IMG/VR virus record: IMGVR_UViG_3300021960_000160
Span: 1-43,190 of that record
DNA: 43,190 nucleotides
Source: a virus
Reading direction: 5' to 3' (one strand)
How positions within the stretch are numbered: position 1 is the stretch's first letter; the number at the start of each line of letters is the position of its first letter. Below the pieces are notes generated by a model, which did not search any database, was not told where the DNA came from, and saw only the letters and a list, made by a program, of their open reading frames with translations. A program made the translations under genes and the position numbers. Of this stretch, positions 6,653 through 12,900 are shown in pieces.

Positions 6653-7096
6653 ATGAAATTAAAAGTTAATGACTGCCTAAAGTACTGGCGAGTCATACGC
6701 TATTTTATCAAACAAAAGTATGGTCTGACTACCGGCGATTTAGATATGCTTTTATTTCTTTACAGTGAAGATATATTCTCAAAAGAAAAGTTTGAAGAGT
6801 TTGACAACCTACTCTCATGGGACGAAGATAGATTTGATAGACTGCTTAGAGATGGTTGGATAGAAGTATTTCGCCGTAGGCGAAAAAAATTCAAGACACT
6901 GTATGGCCTCACGTTTAAAACTCAAAGAGTCATTAGCGGTATCTATAAGAAGCTTAGTGGGGAAGAAATACCTACAGACATGAGCAACAACCCTATCTTT
7001 GCAAAGAATGTAAAATTTTCAGACAAGGTTTACAAGAAGATGATTATAGAGATGAACGCTTCTATAAGACAACAACGACGTCTTTCTCCTGAATAA
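6653..7096 (+). CDS. Winged-helix (MarR-like) phage protein, candidate late regulator
   Basis: 147 residues. 'CLKYWRVIRYFIKQKYGLTTGDLDMLLFLYSEDIFSKEKFEEFDNLLSWDEDRFDRLLRDGWIEVFRRR...LYGLTFKTQRVI..IYKKLSGEEIP' has the helix-turn-helix plus beta-wing spacing of MarR-type winged helices. I recall this KYGLTTxDLDMLLFLYSE...SW...RFDRLxRDGWI family from flavobacterial phages. It is the only plus-strand gene in the left arm, divergent from the micro-gene operon. Its 3' end overlaps the convergent GroES-like gene by 35 nt. A transcription-control role is likely but inferred. Confidence 0.68.
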   Translation: MKLKVNDCLKYWRVIRYFIKQKYGLTTGDLDMLLFLYSEDIFSKEKFEEFDNLLSWDEDRFDRLLRDGWIEVFRRRRKKFKTLYGLTFKTQRVISGIYKKLSGEEIPTDMSNNPIFAKNVKFSDKVYKKMIIEMNASIRQQRRLSPE

Positions 7097-7319
7097 TTGT
7101 GAAAGGTTCATCGTTTATTATCATAGAGTATCCTGAGCGCTTGTCATAAAAAATAAAGTCACCCTCATCTAAAACAGCTACTTCTGTACCTGATTTTATT
7201 ATCACTCCTTTTTTGTATCTTAGCTGGTTGGCATCTTCTGAACTTAGAAGAAGTCCTGATGAAGTTTTAATCTCTTCATCAATCGTTTTAATAATTATAT
7301 TCTTACCTATCGGTTTCAT
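7062..7319 (-). CDS. groES-like: GroES-like co-chaperonin
   Basis: 85 residues, slightly shorter than bacterial GroES (about 95). 'MKPIGKNIIIKTIDEEIKTSSGLLLSSEDANQLRYKKGVIIKSG...VLDEGDFIFYDKRSGYSMIINDEPFTIIQEKDVVVVL' follows the GroES plan: an N-terminal strand, the mobile loop (TSSGLLLS, equivalent to TxSGIVL), G-V-I-x-x-G, the GD-x-V/I-x-Y/F segment and a terminal Glu-Asp-Val strand. The dome-loop region is short. It would cap the phage GroEL encoded in the same operon 353 nt upstream. Start ATG 7319 overlaps the end of the lipoprotein gene. Confidence 0.8.
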   Translation of the reverse strand: MKPIGKNIIIKTIDEEIKTSSGLLLSSEDANQLRYKKGVIIKSGTEVAVLDEGDFIFYDKRSGYSMIINDEPFTIIQEKDVVVVL

Positions 7320-7506
7320 AATACGAACAAAATATTTCAGTTATGTATGTTACTTCACAGATTCCATCAACGCACATTATATCTTCCTTCTGATATTGGT
7401 CTACTTTGTATGTAATACATCTATCGTCATCTTTAGTACAAGAAGCTGCCATAAAAAACAAAAGTATCAATAGAAAAAGTATGATGTAATCCAAAATTTT
7501 TTTCAT
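7303..7506 (-). CDS. Putative phage lipoprotein (67 aa)
   Basis: 67 residues with a clear lipoprotein signal: MKKILDY, then a hydrophobic core (IILFLLILLFF) and a lipobox-like MAASC with Cys at residue 23. The mature part is about 44 residues (CTKDDDRCITYKVDQYQK, then Cys-containing DIMCVDGICEVTYITEIFC). It may be a superinfection-exclusion lipoprotein or an outer-membrane spanin-like lysis protein. The four or five Cys in the mature part favour a small disulfide domain. ATGA overlap with the 60-residue membrane gene puts both in the groEL-groES operon. Confidence 0.6.
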   Translation of the reverse strand: MKKILDYIILFLLILLFFMAASCTKDDDRCITYKVDQYQKEDIMCVDGICEVTYITEIFCSYYETDR

Positions 7507-7685
7507 TTGCTATTTTTATAATCAAGCACAAACCCAATCGCTACAAGTAAATTCATTCCTACTGAAGAGGCTATCTCCACCAAGTCATGAAACGAATGTA
7601 TCGATAAATGCACATGCCCTACAATCCAAAAAGGTATGGCTAAGTTTTGGCTTATCCAAATAAGTGTAAACTTAACTAGCCTCAT
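7503..7685 (-). CDS. Small membrane protein (60 aa), possible holin
   Basis: 60 residues with two hydrophobic segments (about 5-27, FTLIWISQNLAIPFWIVGHV, and about 35-55, LVEIASSVGMNLLVAIGFVL) and a short charged tail DYKNSK. The start overlaps the last 14 nt of groEL and the end overlaps the lipoprotein start, so it is translationally coupled. Size and topology would allow a small holin paired with the lipoprotein, but no family was recognised and no endolysin lies beside it. Confidence 0.5.
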   Translation of the reverse strand: MRLVKFTLIWISQNLAIPFWIVGHVHLSIHSFHDLVEIASSVGMNLLVAIGFVLDYKNSK

Positions 7686-9267
7686 AAGTTCTCGCCATTG
7701 TTACAATCGCATTAGTAGATAGTATGGTCACCGCAACACTTACAGCGTTTTGTAGTGCCTGCTTTGTTACCTTCATGGGGTCTATAATTCCAAGCTCTAT
7801 TAGGTCACCTTCTTTCCCGCTCTTCACATCCAGACCTATGTTCTTCTCGTTATACACTCTACTGTTCTGTATCCCTGCGTTCTCTTGTATCTGCTTAAGC
7901 GGCTCTAGCAGCGCCCCCCCCAAAATCGCCTTGGCGATTTTTTTTGAGCTACTTTTTGACCCTTTTAGTAATAAACCCTCTTGATACAGAGCCAGTCCTG
8001 CCCCAGGGAGTATGCCTTCCTCTAGGGCACTACGGACTGCGCACACTGCGTCATCAACTCTATCGAACAGTTCCTTTTGCTCTAGGTCTGTGTTCCCACC
8101 TACGTAAATAACACCAACCCCACCTGTGAGGGATGCTATACGAGAGAGGATAAACTCCTTGTCCATCTTCTTAACTGTTACGGAATGGGCTTCCCAGAGC
8201 TGTGCTACCCTCTTATCGATTAGCTTCTCATCCACATGAGAATCATCTTTGATTATTATACTAGAGTCTTTCCCTACGATTATCTTCTTTGCACGACCCA
8301 GGTCTTCAAAGGACATAATGCTCATATCGTCTCCAGTTTTTTCTGAAAAATAAGTAGCCCCTACTGACAGAGCTATGTCTTGCATCAGTTCATGTTGCTT
8401 ATAGCCAAAGGAGGGTGGAATTATGGCACAAAGCTTCAAGCTGTTCTTCATCACATTCGCCGCTAGGGTGTTTATGACTTGTTGTGAACAAGGCGCTACT
8501 ATTAATAATTTTTTTCCTTCATTGATAATTGGTTTTAATATATTCTCAATGACAAGTATGTTGTTTATCTCTGCATCAGATACAAGGACATGTACATCCT
8601 CCATGATACACTCATCCTTTTTTTGATTGTTGATAAACAGAGGCGATGAGTACCCTCTGTCTATCTTCAATCCGTTTGTGGTTTCAAAGCCGGTCTCAGA
8701 CCCTTGAGCTTTCTCCACCGTTACTATCCCGTTTTTTCCTATAGATGTGTATGTGTCTGCTATTATCTTCCCTACATGGGTGTCATTGTTTGCAGATATG
8801 GTTGCCACATCTAGTAATTTTTTATCGGACACTTTGCGTGAGCGCTTCTTTAGATTGCTCACTACATCCTCGGTCAAAGAAACCATATCACGTAGGACCT
8901 GGGTTTTATTGTCTGCATCTTCAAGCTCCTCTATACCTGTGCGAACTAATGCTTCTGTCAGAACAATAGCCGTAGTCGTTCCATCCCCTGCATTAGCTGC
9001 AGTACGAGACGCTGCCTCTCTCATCATCTGAACCGCTAGGTTCTCTACCGGGTCTAATAGTTGTATGGACTTAGCTACAGTAACCCCATCCTTAGTCACA
9101 GTTATCCCATGGGTATGACTAGCTGACTCTATTAGAACAGTATTACCCATAGGCCCAAGCGTAGACTTTACAGCCTTAGACATTTTCGTTATTCCTTTGA
9201 TTAGTTTAGACCTAGCCTCTTTAGAAAAGTGCAAGTCTTTCGGTGAGTACCCTCCAGTAGTTTCCAT
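7672..9267 (-). CDS. groEL: Phage-encoded GroEL-type chaperonin
   Basis: 531 residues, close to cellular GroEL (about 545). Conserved elements run in order: STLGPMGNTVLIES (ATP pocket), TKDGVTVAKSI, the GDGTTTA nucleotide motif with its catalytic-region Asp, and a DDAVCAVRSALEEGILPGAG segment carrying the ATPase Asp equivalent to D398. The C-terminus lacks the GGM tail. The apical domain (about 190-370) is diverged, for example with Cys-Ser-Gln-Gln and FGYKQHELMQDIA. It should form the folding ring working with the GroES-like gene downstream, perhaps for large virion proteins. It has its own TATATTTG promoter at 9287-9294. Start MET-TGGYSPKDLHF was chosen as the first ATG after that promoter. 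Confidence 0.95.
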   Translation of the reverse strand: METTGGYSPKDLHFSKEARSKLIKGITKMSKAVKSTLGPMGNTVLIESASHTHGITVTKDGVTVAKSIQLLDPVENLAVQMMREAASRTAANAGDGTTTAIVLTEALVRTGIEELEDADNKTQVLRDMVSLTEDVVSNLKKRSRKVSDKKLLDVATISANNDTHVGKIIADTYTSIGKNGIVTVEKAQGSETGFETTNGLKIDRGYSSPLFINNQKKDECIMEDVHVLVSDAEINNILVIENILKPIINEGKKLLIVAPCSQQVINTLAANVMKNSLKLCAIIPPSFGYKQHELMQDIALSVGATYFSEKTGDDMSIMSFEDLGRAKKIIVGKDSSIIIKDDSHVDEKLIDKRVAQLWEAHSVTVKKMDKEFILSRIASLTGGVGVIYVGGNTDLEQKELFDRVDDAVCAVRSALEEGILPGAGLALYQEGLLLKGSKSSSKKIAKAILGGALLEPLKQIQENAGIQNSRVYNEKNIGLDVKSGKEGDLIELGIIDPMKVTKQALQNAVSVAVTILSTNAIVTMARTYEAS

Positions 9268-9286
9268 TCGATTTGATTTAATTACT

Positions 9287-9294
9287 CAAATATA
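9287..9294 (-). promoter_or_regulatory. groEL promoter, -7 box TATATTTG
   Basis: The minus strand reads TTTTTATATATTTGAGTAAT, 19 nt before the groEL ATG. A TTG (minus strand, 9311-9313) lies 16 nt upstream of the box, close to the expected -33 spacing. The TGACGA repeat cluster begins about 10 nt further upstream. Confidence 0.6.
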
Positions 9295-9321
9295 TAAAAA
9301 GTTTTTTATCCAATGACACTA

Positions 9322-9499
9322 TGACGAAAATTTTCTCCTATATCTCTCTATATAAATTTTATATTTTATTTTTTTTCTTATATACGACCCCTTCTCTTTT
9401 CGTCATTTCGTCATAAAAAAAAGTAAAGTATTAATAATCAATAAGTTAAAGCATGACGACTTTGATTATTTTCGTCATGGATATGACGAACTTCGTCAT
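9322..9499. repeat. Cluster of seven TGACGA motifs in both orientations
   Basis: TGACGA/TCGTCA occurs at 9322-9327(+), 9400-9405(-), 9408-9413(-), 9454-9459(+), 9472-9477(-), 9484-9489(+) and 9493-9498(-). Two copies form the 17-bp palindrome ATGACGAACTTCGTCAT (9483-9499) and 9471-9490 is a second inverted pair with a 4-nt spacer. A direct repeat TTTCGTCATTTCGTCAT lies at 9398-9414. An AT-only tract (about 9341-9380) sits inside. This is the look of origin iterons or a multi-site operator. The position between the groEL promoter and the early-gene control region fits either. Confidence 0.7.
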
Positions 9500-9549
9500 A
9501 ATTCATATCTATTTAGAATTATTCTAAATTATTTCTAATTAATATTTCT

Positions 9550-9586
9550 TTAAAAATAGAAAAAGCTACCCCTGAAGGTAGCTTCC
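9550..9586 (-). terminator. Rho-independent terminator of the 46/61-aa gene pair
   Basis: On the minus strand AAGCTACC-TTCAGG-GGTAGCTT forms an 8-bp stem with a 6-nt loop, followed by TTTCTATTTTT. It ends minus-strand transcription leaving 9625 and separates that unit from groEL. Confidence 0.75.
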
Positions 9587-9624
9587 CTAAACACTAACTA
9601 ACTAACAAATATGAACTAATATGA

Positions 9625-9810
9625 TTAATTCATAAACTTTTCGAGCATCTTAGCTCGCTGAATACCTTCAGCAATCTGCTCACTATTTCTTTGAGCCTTA
9701 ACCATCTTTCTAAGCTTTGCAGCTTTTTCAATTCCCATCATTCCATCAGGTCGGTCATTAATAAGTCTACCATCCTTGACGTATAGACCATCTACAAAAT
9801 TATCTTTCAT
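9625..9810 (-). CDS. Small charged helical protein (61 aa)
   Basis: From ATG 9810 it reads MKDNFVDGLYVKDGRLINDR, then PDGMMGIEKAAKLRKMVKAQRNSEQIAEGIQRAKMLEKFMN. The start at 9810 (TTAATTATGAAAG) was chosen over an upstream in-frame ATG because it matches the AATTATG contexts of other genes here and follows the TAA of the 46-residue gene by 2 nt. The C-terminal half is a basic amphipathic helix. Function unknown. Confidence 0.55.
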   Translation of the reverse strand: MKDNFVDGLYVKDGRLINDRPDGMMGIEKAAKLRKMVKAQRNSEQIAEGIQRAKMLEKFMN

Positions 9811-9812
9811 AA

Positions 9813-9953
9813 TTAATATTTTATTACTATGCTTATGAGTCCTAGAAAAACTGTCACCTCGGACCAATCATGTTGCTCGTCCTCTGCATAGTATTGAAAG
9901 CCTATTGCAAATCCGATGCGTATACGATTGTGAATTTCTATATCCCACGGCAT
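9813..9953 (-). CDS. Small phage protein (46 aa), RIGFxxGFxYY...LGLISI family
   Basis: 46 codons, starting MPWDIEIHNRIRIGFAIGFQ, with YYAEDEQHDWSEVTVFLGLI in the second half and an SIVIKY end. The R(I/L)GFxxGFxYY.pdE....El.lyLGLIsi pattern is one I recall as a recurrent micro-protein in Bacteroidota phages. A TACCTTTG box ends only 3 nt before the ATG, suggesting a nearly leaderless message. Function unknown. Confidence 0.65.
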   Translation of the reverse strand: MPWDIEIHNRIRIGFAIGFQYYAEDEQHDWSEVTVFLGLISIVIKY

Positions 9954-9956
9954 ATA

Positions 9957-9964
9957 CAAAGGTA
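9957..9964 (-). promoter_or_regulatory. TACCTTTG box abutting the start codon
   Basis: The minus strand reads TTTGTACCTTTGTATATGCC. The TAnnTTTG box is followed after 3 nt by the ATG of the 46-residue gene. If used, transcription would start at or within a base or two of the start codon. Confidence 0.45.
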
Positions 9965-10340
9965 CAAAAAAATTACATTAGTTATCTAGAGTGTTTGGGT
10001 TCTCTACCATCTCACGTTGCATACCCCCAAAAGCAAAGTCGATTTTTTTTTTCGACCAGTTTTCAATTCATTTTATTTCCTCCAACTTTTTTGGCTTTTT
10101 CCCCTGTCAACCCTTGGTATCATTGACCTTCCCTCCAGAAAAACTAGGGAAACTTTCCAGAAGTTTTGTTTGTCCAACAAAGGTAGACCTTCCCTTTAAT
10201 ATCTCAAAGAATTAAATCCCTCCTCAATAAAAAGAAAGGAAAGAATGTTGATAACTTTTTGACTACCAGTGTTAATGCGACCTCACAATTCACTTTACTA
10301 AATTAATAGTGTATAAAATATAGTATTACAAAAAAATAAA
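9965..10340. other. Non-coding control region
   Basis: I see no convincing gene here. It holds a strongly pyrimidine-biased stretch on the plus strand (about 10043-10200), a GTCGA-(T)n-TCGAC inverted repeat at 10038-10056, a minus-oriented TACCTTTG box at 10178-10185 with no ORF of note behind it, and two TTTCTGGA-type direct repeats (read on the minus strand, about 10130-10160). Together with the TGACGA cluster it separates leftward and rightward transcription, the usual place for an origin or an early switch. Confidence 0.5.
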
Positions 10341-10371
10341 TTTGGAATTACAAAATAAAAGATTACCTTTG
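10341..10371 (+). promoter_or_regulatory. Early rightward promoter, TTTG-N19-TACCTTTG
   Basis: TTTG at 10341-10344 and TACCTTTG at 10364-10371, spaced by 19 nt, match the Bacteroidota vegetative consensus (-33 TTTG, -7 TAnnTTTG) exactly. It lies 32 nt before the first early gene and is the best promoter in the window. Confidence 0.85.
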
Positions 10372-10403
10372 GATTTTAAATAACAAATTAAAACACACAA
10401 ATT

Positions 10404-10601
10404 ATGAGAAAAATTACATTTAATGAGTCAAAGGAAATAATCGAAGTAATATTAAAATTAGCAGATGATTATAAAAAAGGAAGATTTGATAAGAAGATAC
10501 TTGAGGAAGTTATTACAAAAATTTACAAAGATTCAGGTTGCCAGACAGAAAAGGAAATCCAGAAAATTGTAGACAATTCATTCAGCAAGTTCCTCGGCTA
10601 A
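10404..10601 (+). CDS. Small helical early protein (65 aa)
   Basis: 65 residues, starting MRKITFNESKEIIEVILKLA, with KIYKDSGCQTEKEIQKIVDN and SFSKFLG at the end. All-helical by composition. First gene after the strong early promoter, with the recurring ACAAATTATG start context. First-expressed small proteins of this kind are often host-takeover factors, but nothing in the sequence identifies one. Confidence 0.6.
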   Translation: MRKITFNESKEIIEVILKLADDYKKGRFDKKILEEVITKIYKDSGCQTEKEIQKIVDNSFSKFLG

Positions 10602-10606
10602 GCGAG

Positions 10607-10662
10607 GTTAAAGAGGCATTAGGCTTAGTGCGTTCCAGTCTTCGGACTGGAGGTTGTTTAAC
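10607..10662 (+). ncRNA. Structured RNA element with GG-loop and TTCG-loop hairpins
   Basis: Closing stem GTTAAA (10607-10612) with TTTAAC (10657-10662). Inside are hairpin GCATTA-GGCT-TAGTGC (10616-10631) and hairpin TCCAGTC-TTCG-GACTGGA (10634-10651). It begins 5 nt after the stop of the 65-residue gene. The layout (closing stem, GG-loop hairpin, TTCG-loop hairpin) parallels the three T-arm-bearing elements downstream but is not the same consensus. No T-run follows, so it is not a plain terminator. Confidence 0.55.
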
Positions 10663-10679
10663 TTAAAAACTAACAAATT

Positions 10680-10799
10680 ATGAACTTTGAATTTAATTGT
10701 GCATACTGCGACAAACCAGTAGCAACGACAACAACACCAGAAGGATTTTTTCAAGTCCTTGATGGGTGTGAATGTATAACTAATAATAACAAATCATGA
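10680..10799 (+). CDS. Small zinc-ribbon-like protein (39 aa)
   Basis: 39 codons, starting MNFEFNCAYCDKPVATTTTP and continuing EGFFQVLDGCECITNNNKS. The C-x2-C...C-x-C pattern could bind one zinc. It starts in the AACAAATTATG context and overlaps the ArdC gene start by ATGA, hence translational coupling. Function unknown. Confidence 0.6.
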   Translation: MNFEFNCAYCDKPVATTTTPEGFFQVLDGCECITNNNKS

Positions 10800-11683
10800 A
10801 AAACATATACGATAAAATCAATGACCAAGTCCTAGAGGGCTTGGAGAAAGAAGGCTTGAACTGGTTCAGACCATGGAAGTCTGGACAGGCTAATCAGCCG
10901 ATGAACTACTCAACTGGGAAGTTTTACAAAGGCTTTAACATCTTCATGCTCAACTTTGAGATGGTCGATAAGGAGTATGAGTATAACCAGTGGATGACCT
11001 ACAAACAGGCTCAAGCTAAAGGTGGACAGGTCAAGACTGGCTCAAAGTCTACTGATGTTTACTTCTACAAAGTTTCTTACCAGAACACTAAAACAGGAGA
11101 GTATTCAGATACTCCTACAGGTGACCTTAAAGACTGGAGAAAGACCTTTGCGATTAGATACTTCAAAGTATTTAATATCGCCCAGACTGAAGGCTTAGAG
11201 CCACTACCAGTGGAGGAGTTTGAGCCAACTGAAGACCAGACTAATGAGATGGCTAAGAACCTGTCAACAGGATACTTAGAGAGAGAGTCAATCACTATCA
11301 ATCCATTTGGTAGGAGTGCATCTTATAGTCCATCCAGAGACCACATTGAGATGCCATCACTGGAGACCTTCTGTGACTCGGACTCATACTACAAGACTTT
11401 GTTTCATGAGATGGCTCATTCAACTGGTCATGAGACTAGGCTCAAAAGAGCCACTCTAATGGATGTTGCACACTGGGGTGACAATACCTACTCCAAGGAG
11501 GAGTTAGTCGCTGAGATATCAGCTATGTACCTTGTAGGGATATTGGGACTTGAACCTCAAGACTCGACCTTCAATTCACAGGCTTATATCAAGGGATGGT
11601 GCAAACACCTTAGAGACAAGTCCAGAGAGTGTGTTAATGCGATGCAACAAGCTACCAAGGTAGTGGAGTTCATCCAAGGATAG
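10796..11683 (+). CDS. ardC-like: ArdC-like antirestriction protein with zincin domain
   Basis: 295 residues. The N-terminal part ('IYDKINDQVLEGLEKEGLNWFRPWKSG...PMNYSTGKFYKGFNIFML', 'WMTYKQAQAKGGQVKTGSKST') matches the ssDNA-binding N-domain of ArdC. The C-terminal part carries a gluzincin site HEMAHSTGH (H204, E205, H208) with EELVAEISA about 30 residues on supplying the third Glu ligand. Known ArdC proteins protect incoming DNA from restriction. Position early in the rightward operon fits a counter-defence role on DNA entry. The stop codon TAG lies inside the 5' strand of the RNA element at 11678-11719. Confidence 0.88.
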   Translation: MKNIYDKINDQVLEGLEKEGLNWFRPWKSGQANQPMNYSTGKFYKGFNIFMLNFEMVDKEYEYNQWMTYKQAQAKGGQVKTGSKSTDVYFYKVSYQNTKTGEYSDTPTGDLKDWRKTFAIRYFKVFNIAQTEGLEPLPVEEFEPTEDQTNEMAKNLSTGYLERESITINPFGRSASYSPSRDHIEMPSLETFCDSDSYYKTLFHEMAHSTGHETRLKRATLMDVAHWGDNTYSKEELVAEISAMYLVGILGLEPQDSTFNSQAYIKGWCKHLRDKSRECVNAMQQATKVVEFIQG

Positions 11684-11719
11684 CATGGTGCTTGGGGAGG
11701 TTCGATTCCTCCCCTATTC
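11678..11719 (+). ncRNA. tRNA-elbow-like RNA element A
   Basis: Three-way junction. Closing stem GGATA (11678-11682) with TATTC (11715-11719; one G-U pair). Mini-hairpin GCA-TGG-TGC (11683-11691). 2-nt linker TT. Then a T-arm, GGGGAGG (11694-11700), loop TTCGATT, CCTCCCC (11708-11714). The loop is a perfect tRNA T-loop closed by G-C. The stop codon of the ArdC gene (11681-11683) is inside the structure. No U-tract follows. Confidence 0.75.
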
Positions 11720-11764
11720 ACGACTTAAATGTCAATAAATAAATAGTAACTAAATAAACAAATT

Positions 11765-12070
11765 ATGAAAAACGATTTTAAAGATAAAGTTAACTGCTTA
11801 AAATTCTCTATCGGAGACAGGTTTGAATTATCAATCTCTGATGTAGGTAGGGGAGGAGGAGCATGTTGGAAGGAAGTGTTAATATGGGATGCTGAATTTG
11901 AGTCTGAATTTTCAGATAAAAAAGGAGGATTTCTAGACAACTTCAACGAAGGGTGCTTAGGTGTTAATGGTCTGCATGAGGTAATCCTCAAAGCAGTCAA
12001 ACACTGCAACAATGTACTCATGAATGAGATGATTGAAGAGGGTGATAAAAGGTTCATCACTTTAGACTAG
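11765..12070 (+). CDS. Hypothetical early protein (101 aa)
   Basis: 101 residues, MKNDFKDKVNCLKFSIGDRFELSISDVGRGGGACWKEVLIWDAEFESEFSDKKGGFLDNFNEGCLGVNGLHEVILKAVKHCNNVLMNEM... Mixed alpha/beta, with two Gly-rich turns (GRGGGACW, NEGCLGVNGLHEV). I do not recognise a family. It starts in the ACAAATTATG context. The TAG overlaps the closing stem of RNA element B. Confidence 0.6.
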   Translation: MKNDFKDKVNCLKFSIGDRFELSISDVGRGGGACWKEVLIWDAEFESEFSDKKGGFLDNFNEGCLGVNGLHEVILKAVKHCNNVLMNEMIEEGDKRFITLD

Positions 12071-12107
12071 CTTGGAGCAGGGGAGGGTTCGACTCCCTCC
12101 TTAGTCT
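12064..12107 (+). ncRNA. tRNA-elbow-like RNA element B
   Basis: Closing stem AGACTA (12064-12069) with TAGTCT (12102-12107), 6 bp. Mini-hairpin GCT-TGG-AGC (12070-12078). Linker AG. T-arm GGGAGGG (12081-12087), loop TTCGACT (12088-12094), CCCTCCT (12095-12101). Compared with element A, every stem has changed on both sides while pairing is kept, including the third pair of the mini-hairpin (A-T to T-A). The stop codon TAG 12068-12070 lies within it. Confidence 0.75.
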
Positions 12108-12126
12108 CAATGTTTACAGGGCTTTA

Positions 12127-12159
12127 GGAATTGTCAAATATTCTTTGTAGCTTTACAAA
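12127..12159 (+). promoter_or_regulatory. Promoter-like repeat GGAATTGTCA-N11-TAGCTTTACAAA, copy 1
   Basis: GGAATTGTCA (12127-12136) and TAGCTTTACAAA (12148-12159) are separated by 11 nt and lie 20 nt after RNA element B and 36 nt before the 234-residue gene. The same pair with identical spacing recurs at 12950-12982. The second box resembles a -7 TAnnTTT(G/A) element and the TTG a -33. Confidence 0.55.
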
Positions 12160-12195
12160 CATTATACAAACATTTTACTAACTAAATTAAAAATT

Positions 12196-12900
12196 ATGAA
12201 TACAGAAAATAAACAACACAAATTAAACACTAACGAGTATCAACTGCTTCACGAGTGGTTGAGGTCACTCAATAAAGTCCAAGAACATAGACCCGATAAA
12301 ATTACTATATCTGATTATGCTAGCTATGTATTATCACAAAACCCAACCGAGTGGTGGGCCAATTATGAAAACCATTTAGCAAATTCATTTAAACTATCTG
12401 ATGGCTCTTATTGGGCTAACAATGGAAAGTATCAAAAGTTTGCTGATAAGGTTGAAAAGCTAGTGCCTATTAGAGATGCGGTAATAAAACATCTTCCTTA
12501 CTCTCTTGAGCCTAAGCAATCATTTAAACCTTTGCTTGAATGTTTCAGAGTGTACTCTAATATCTACTACGATTTGTACAACAATGGTGGCACAAATAAG
12601 TATGATAGAAGAGAAGTACCTAATGAACTTTACGGAGATTATTCTTGGGAGTATTACTGGAGGGATGATACTGACGAAGAAGTGGTTGATACCATCGACA
12701 AGTATTTAAAGTTGCCGGAAAGCAAGAGCCTAAAGTATAACTACCAAGAGGAAGTTGAAGCTTACTACGATGGGGGTAGGTCGGCCGCCAATAGATACTA
12801 TATCGAAAGAGTCGGAGACCAACTCCTAGAGAAACTCCAAGAAGCCTACAAGAGTGAAAATGCTCATCTCTTAGAAAGGCTTGAAGGAGTCGAGGCATAG
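12196..12900 (+). CDS. Hypothetical acidic early protein (234 aa)
   Basis: 234 residues, rich in Tyr, Glu, Asn and Trp ('NPTEWWANYENHLANSF', 'YSWEYYWRDDTDEEVVDTIDKYL', 'EEVEAYYDGGRSAANRYYIERVGDQLLEKLQEAYKSEN'). Mostly helical and acidic, with no recognised catalytic motif. Size, acidity and place among antirestriction and ART-like genes would fit a DNA-mimic or host-factor binder, but this is a guess. The TAG is the first base pair region of RNA element C. Confidence 0.6.
   Translation: MNTENKQHKLNTNEYQLLHEWLRSLNKVQEHRPDKITISDYASYVLSQNPTEWWANYENHLANSFKLSDGSYWANNGKYQKFADKVEKLVPIRDAVIKHLPYSLEPKQSFKPLLECFRVYSNIYYDLYNNGGTNKYDRREVPNELYGDYSWEYYWRDDTDEEVVDTIDKYLKLPESKSLKYNYQEEVEAYYDGGRSAANRYYIERVGDQLLEKLQEAYKSENAHLLERLEGVEA

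Noticed and set aside
10038-10056. GTCGA-T10-TCGAC as a terminator
   Set aside because: The stem is only 5 bp with a poly-T loop and no following T-run beyond the loop; treated as a repeat of unknown role.
9905-10215. Plus-strand frames over the control region
   Set aside because: Composition is Phe/Ser/Pro from pyrimidine-rich DNA, and the segment overlaps the better supported 46-residue minus gene.
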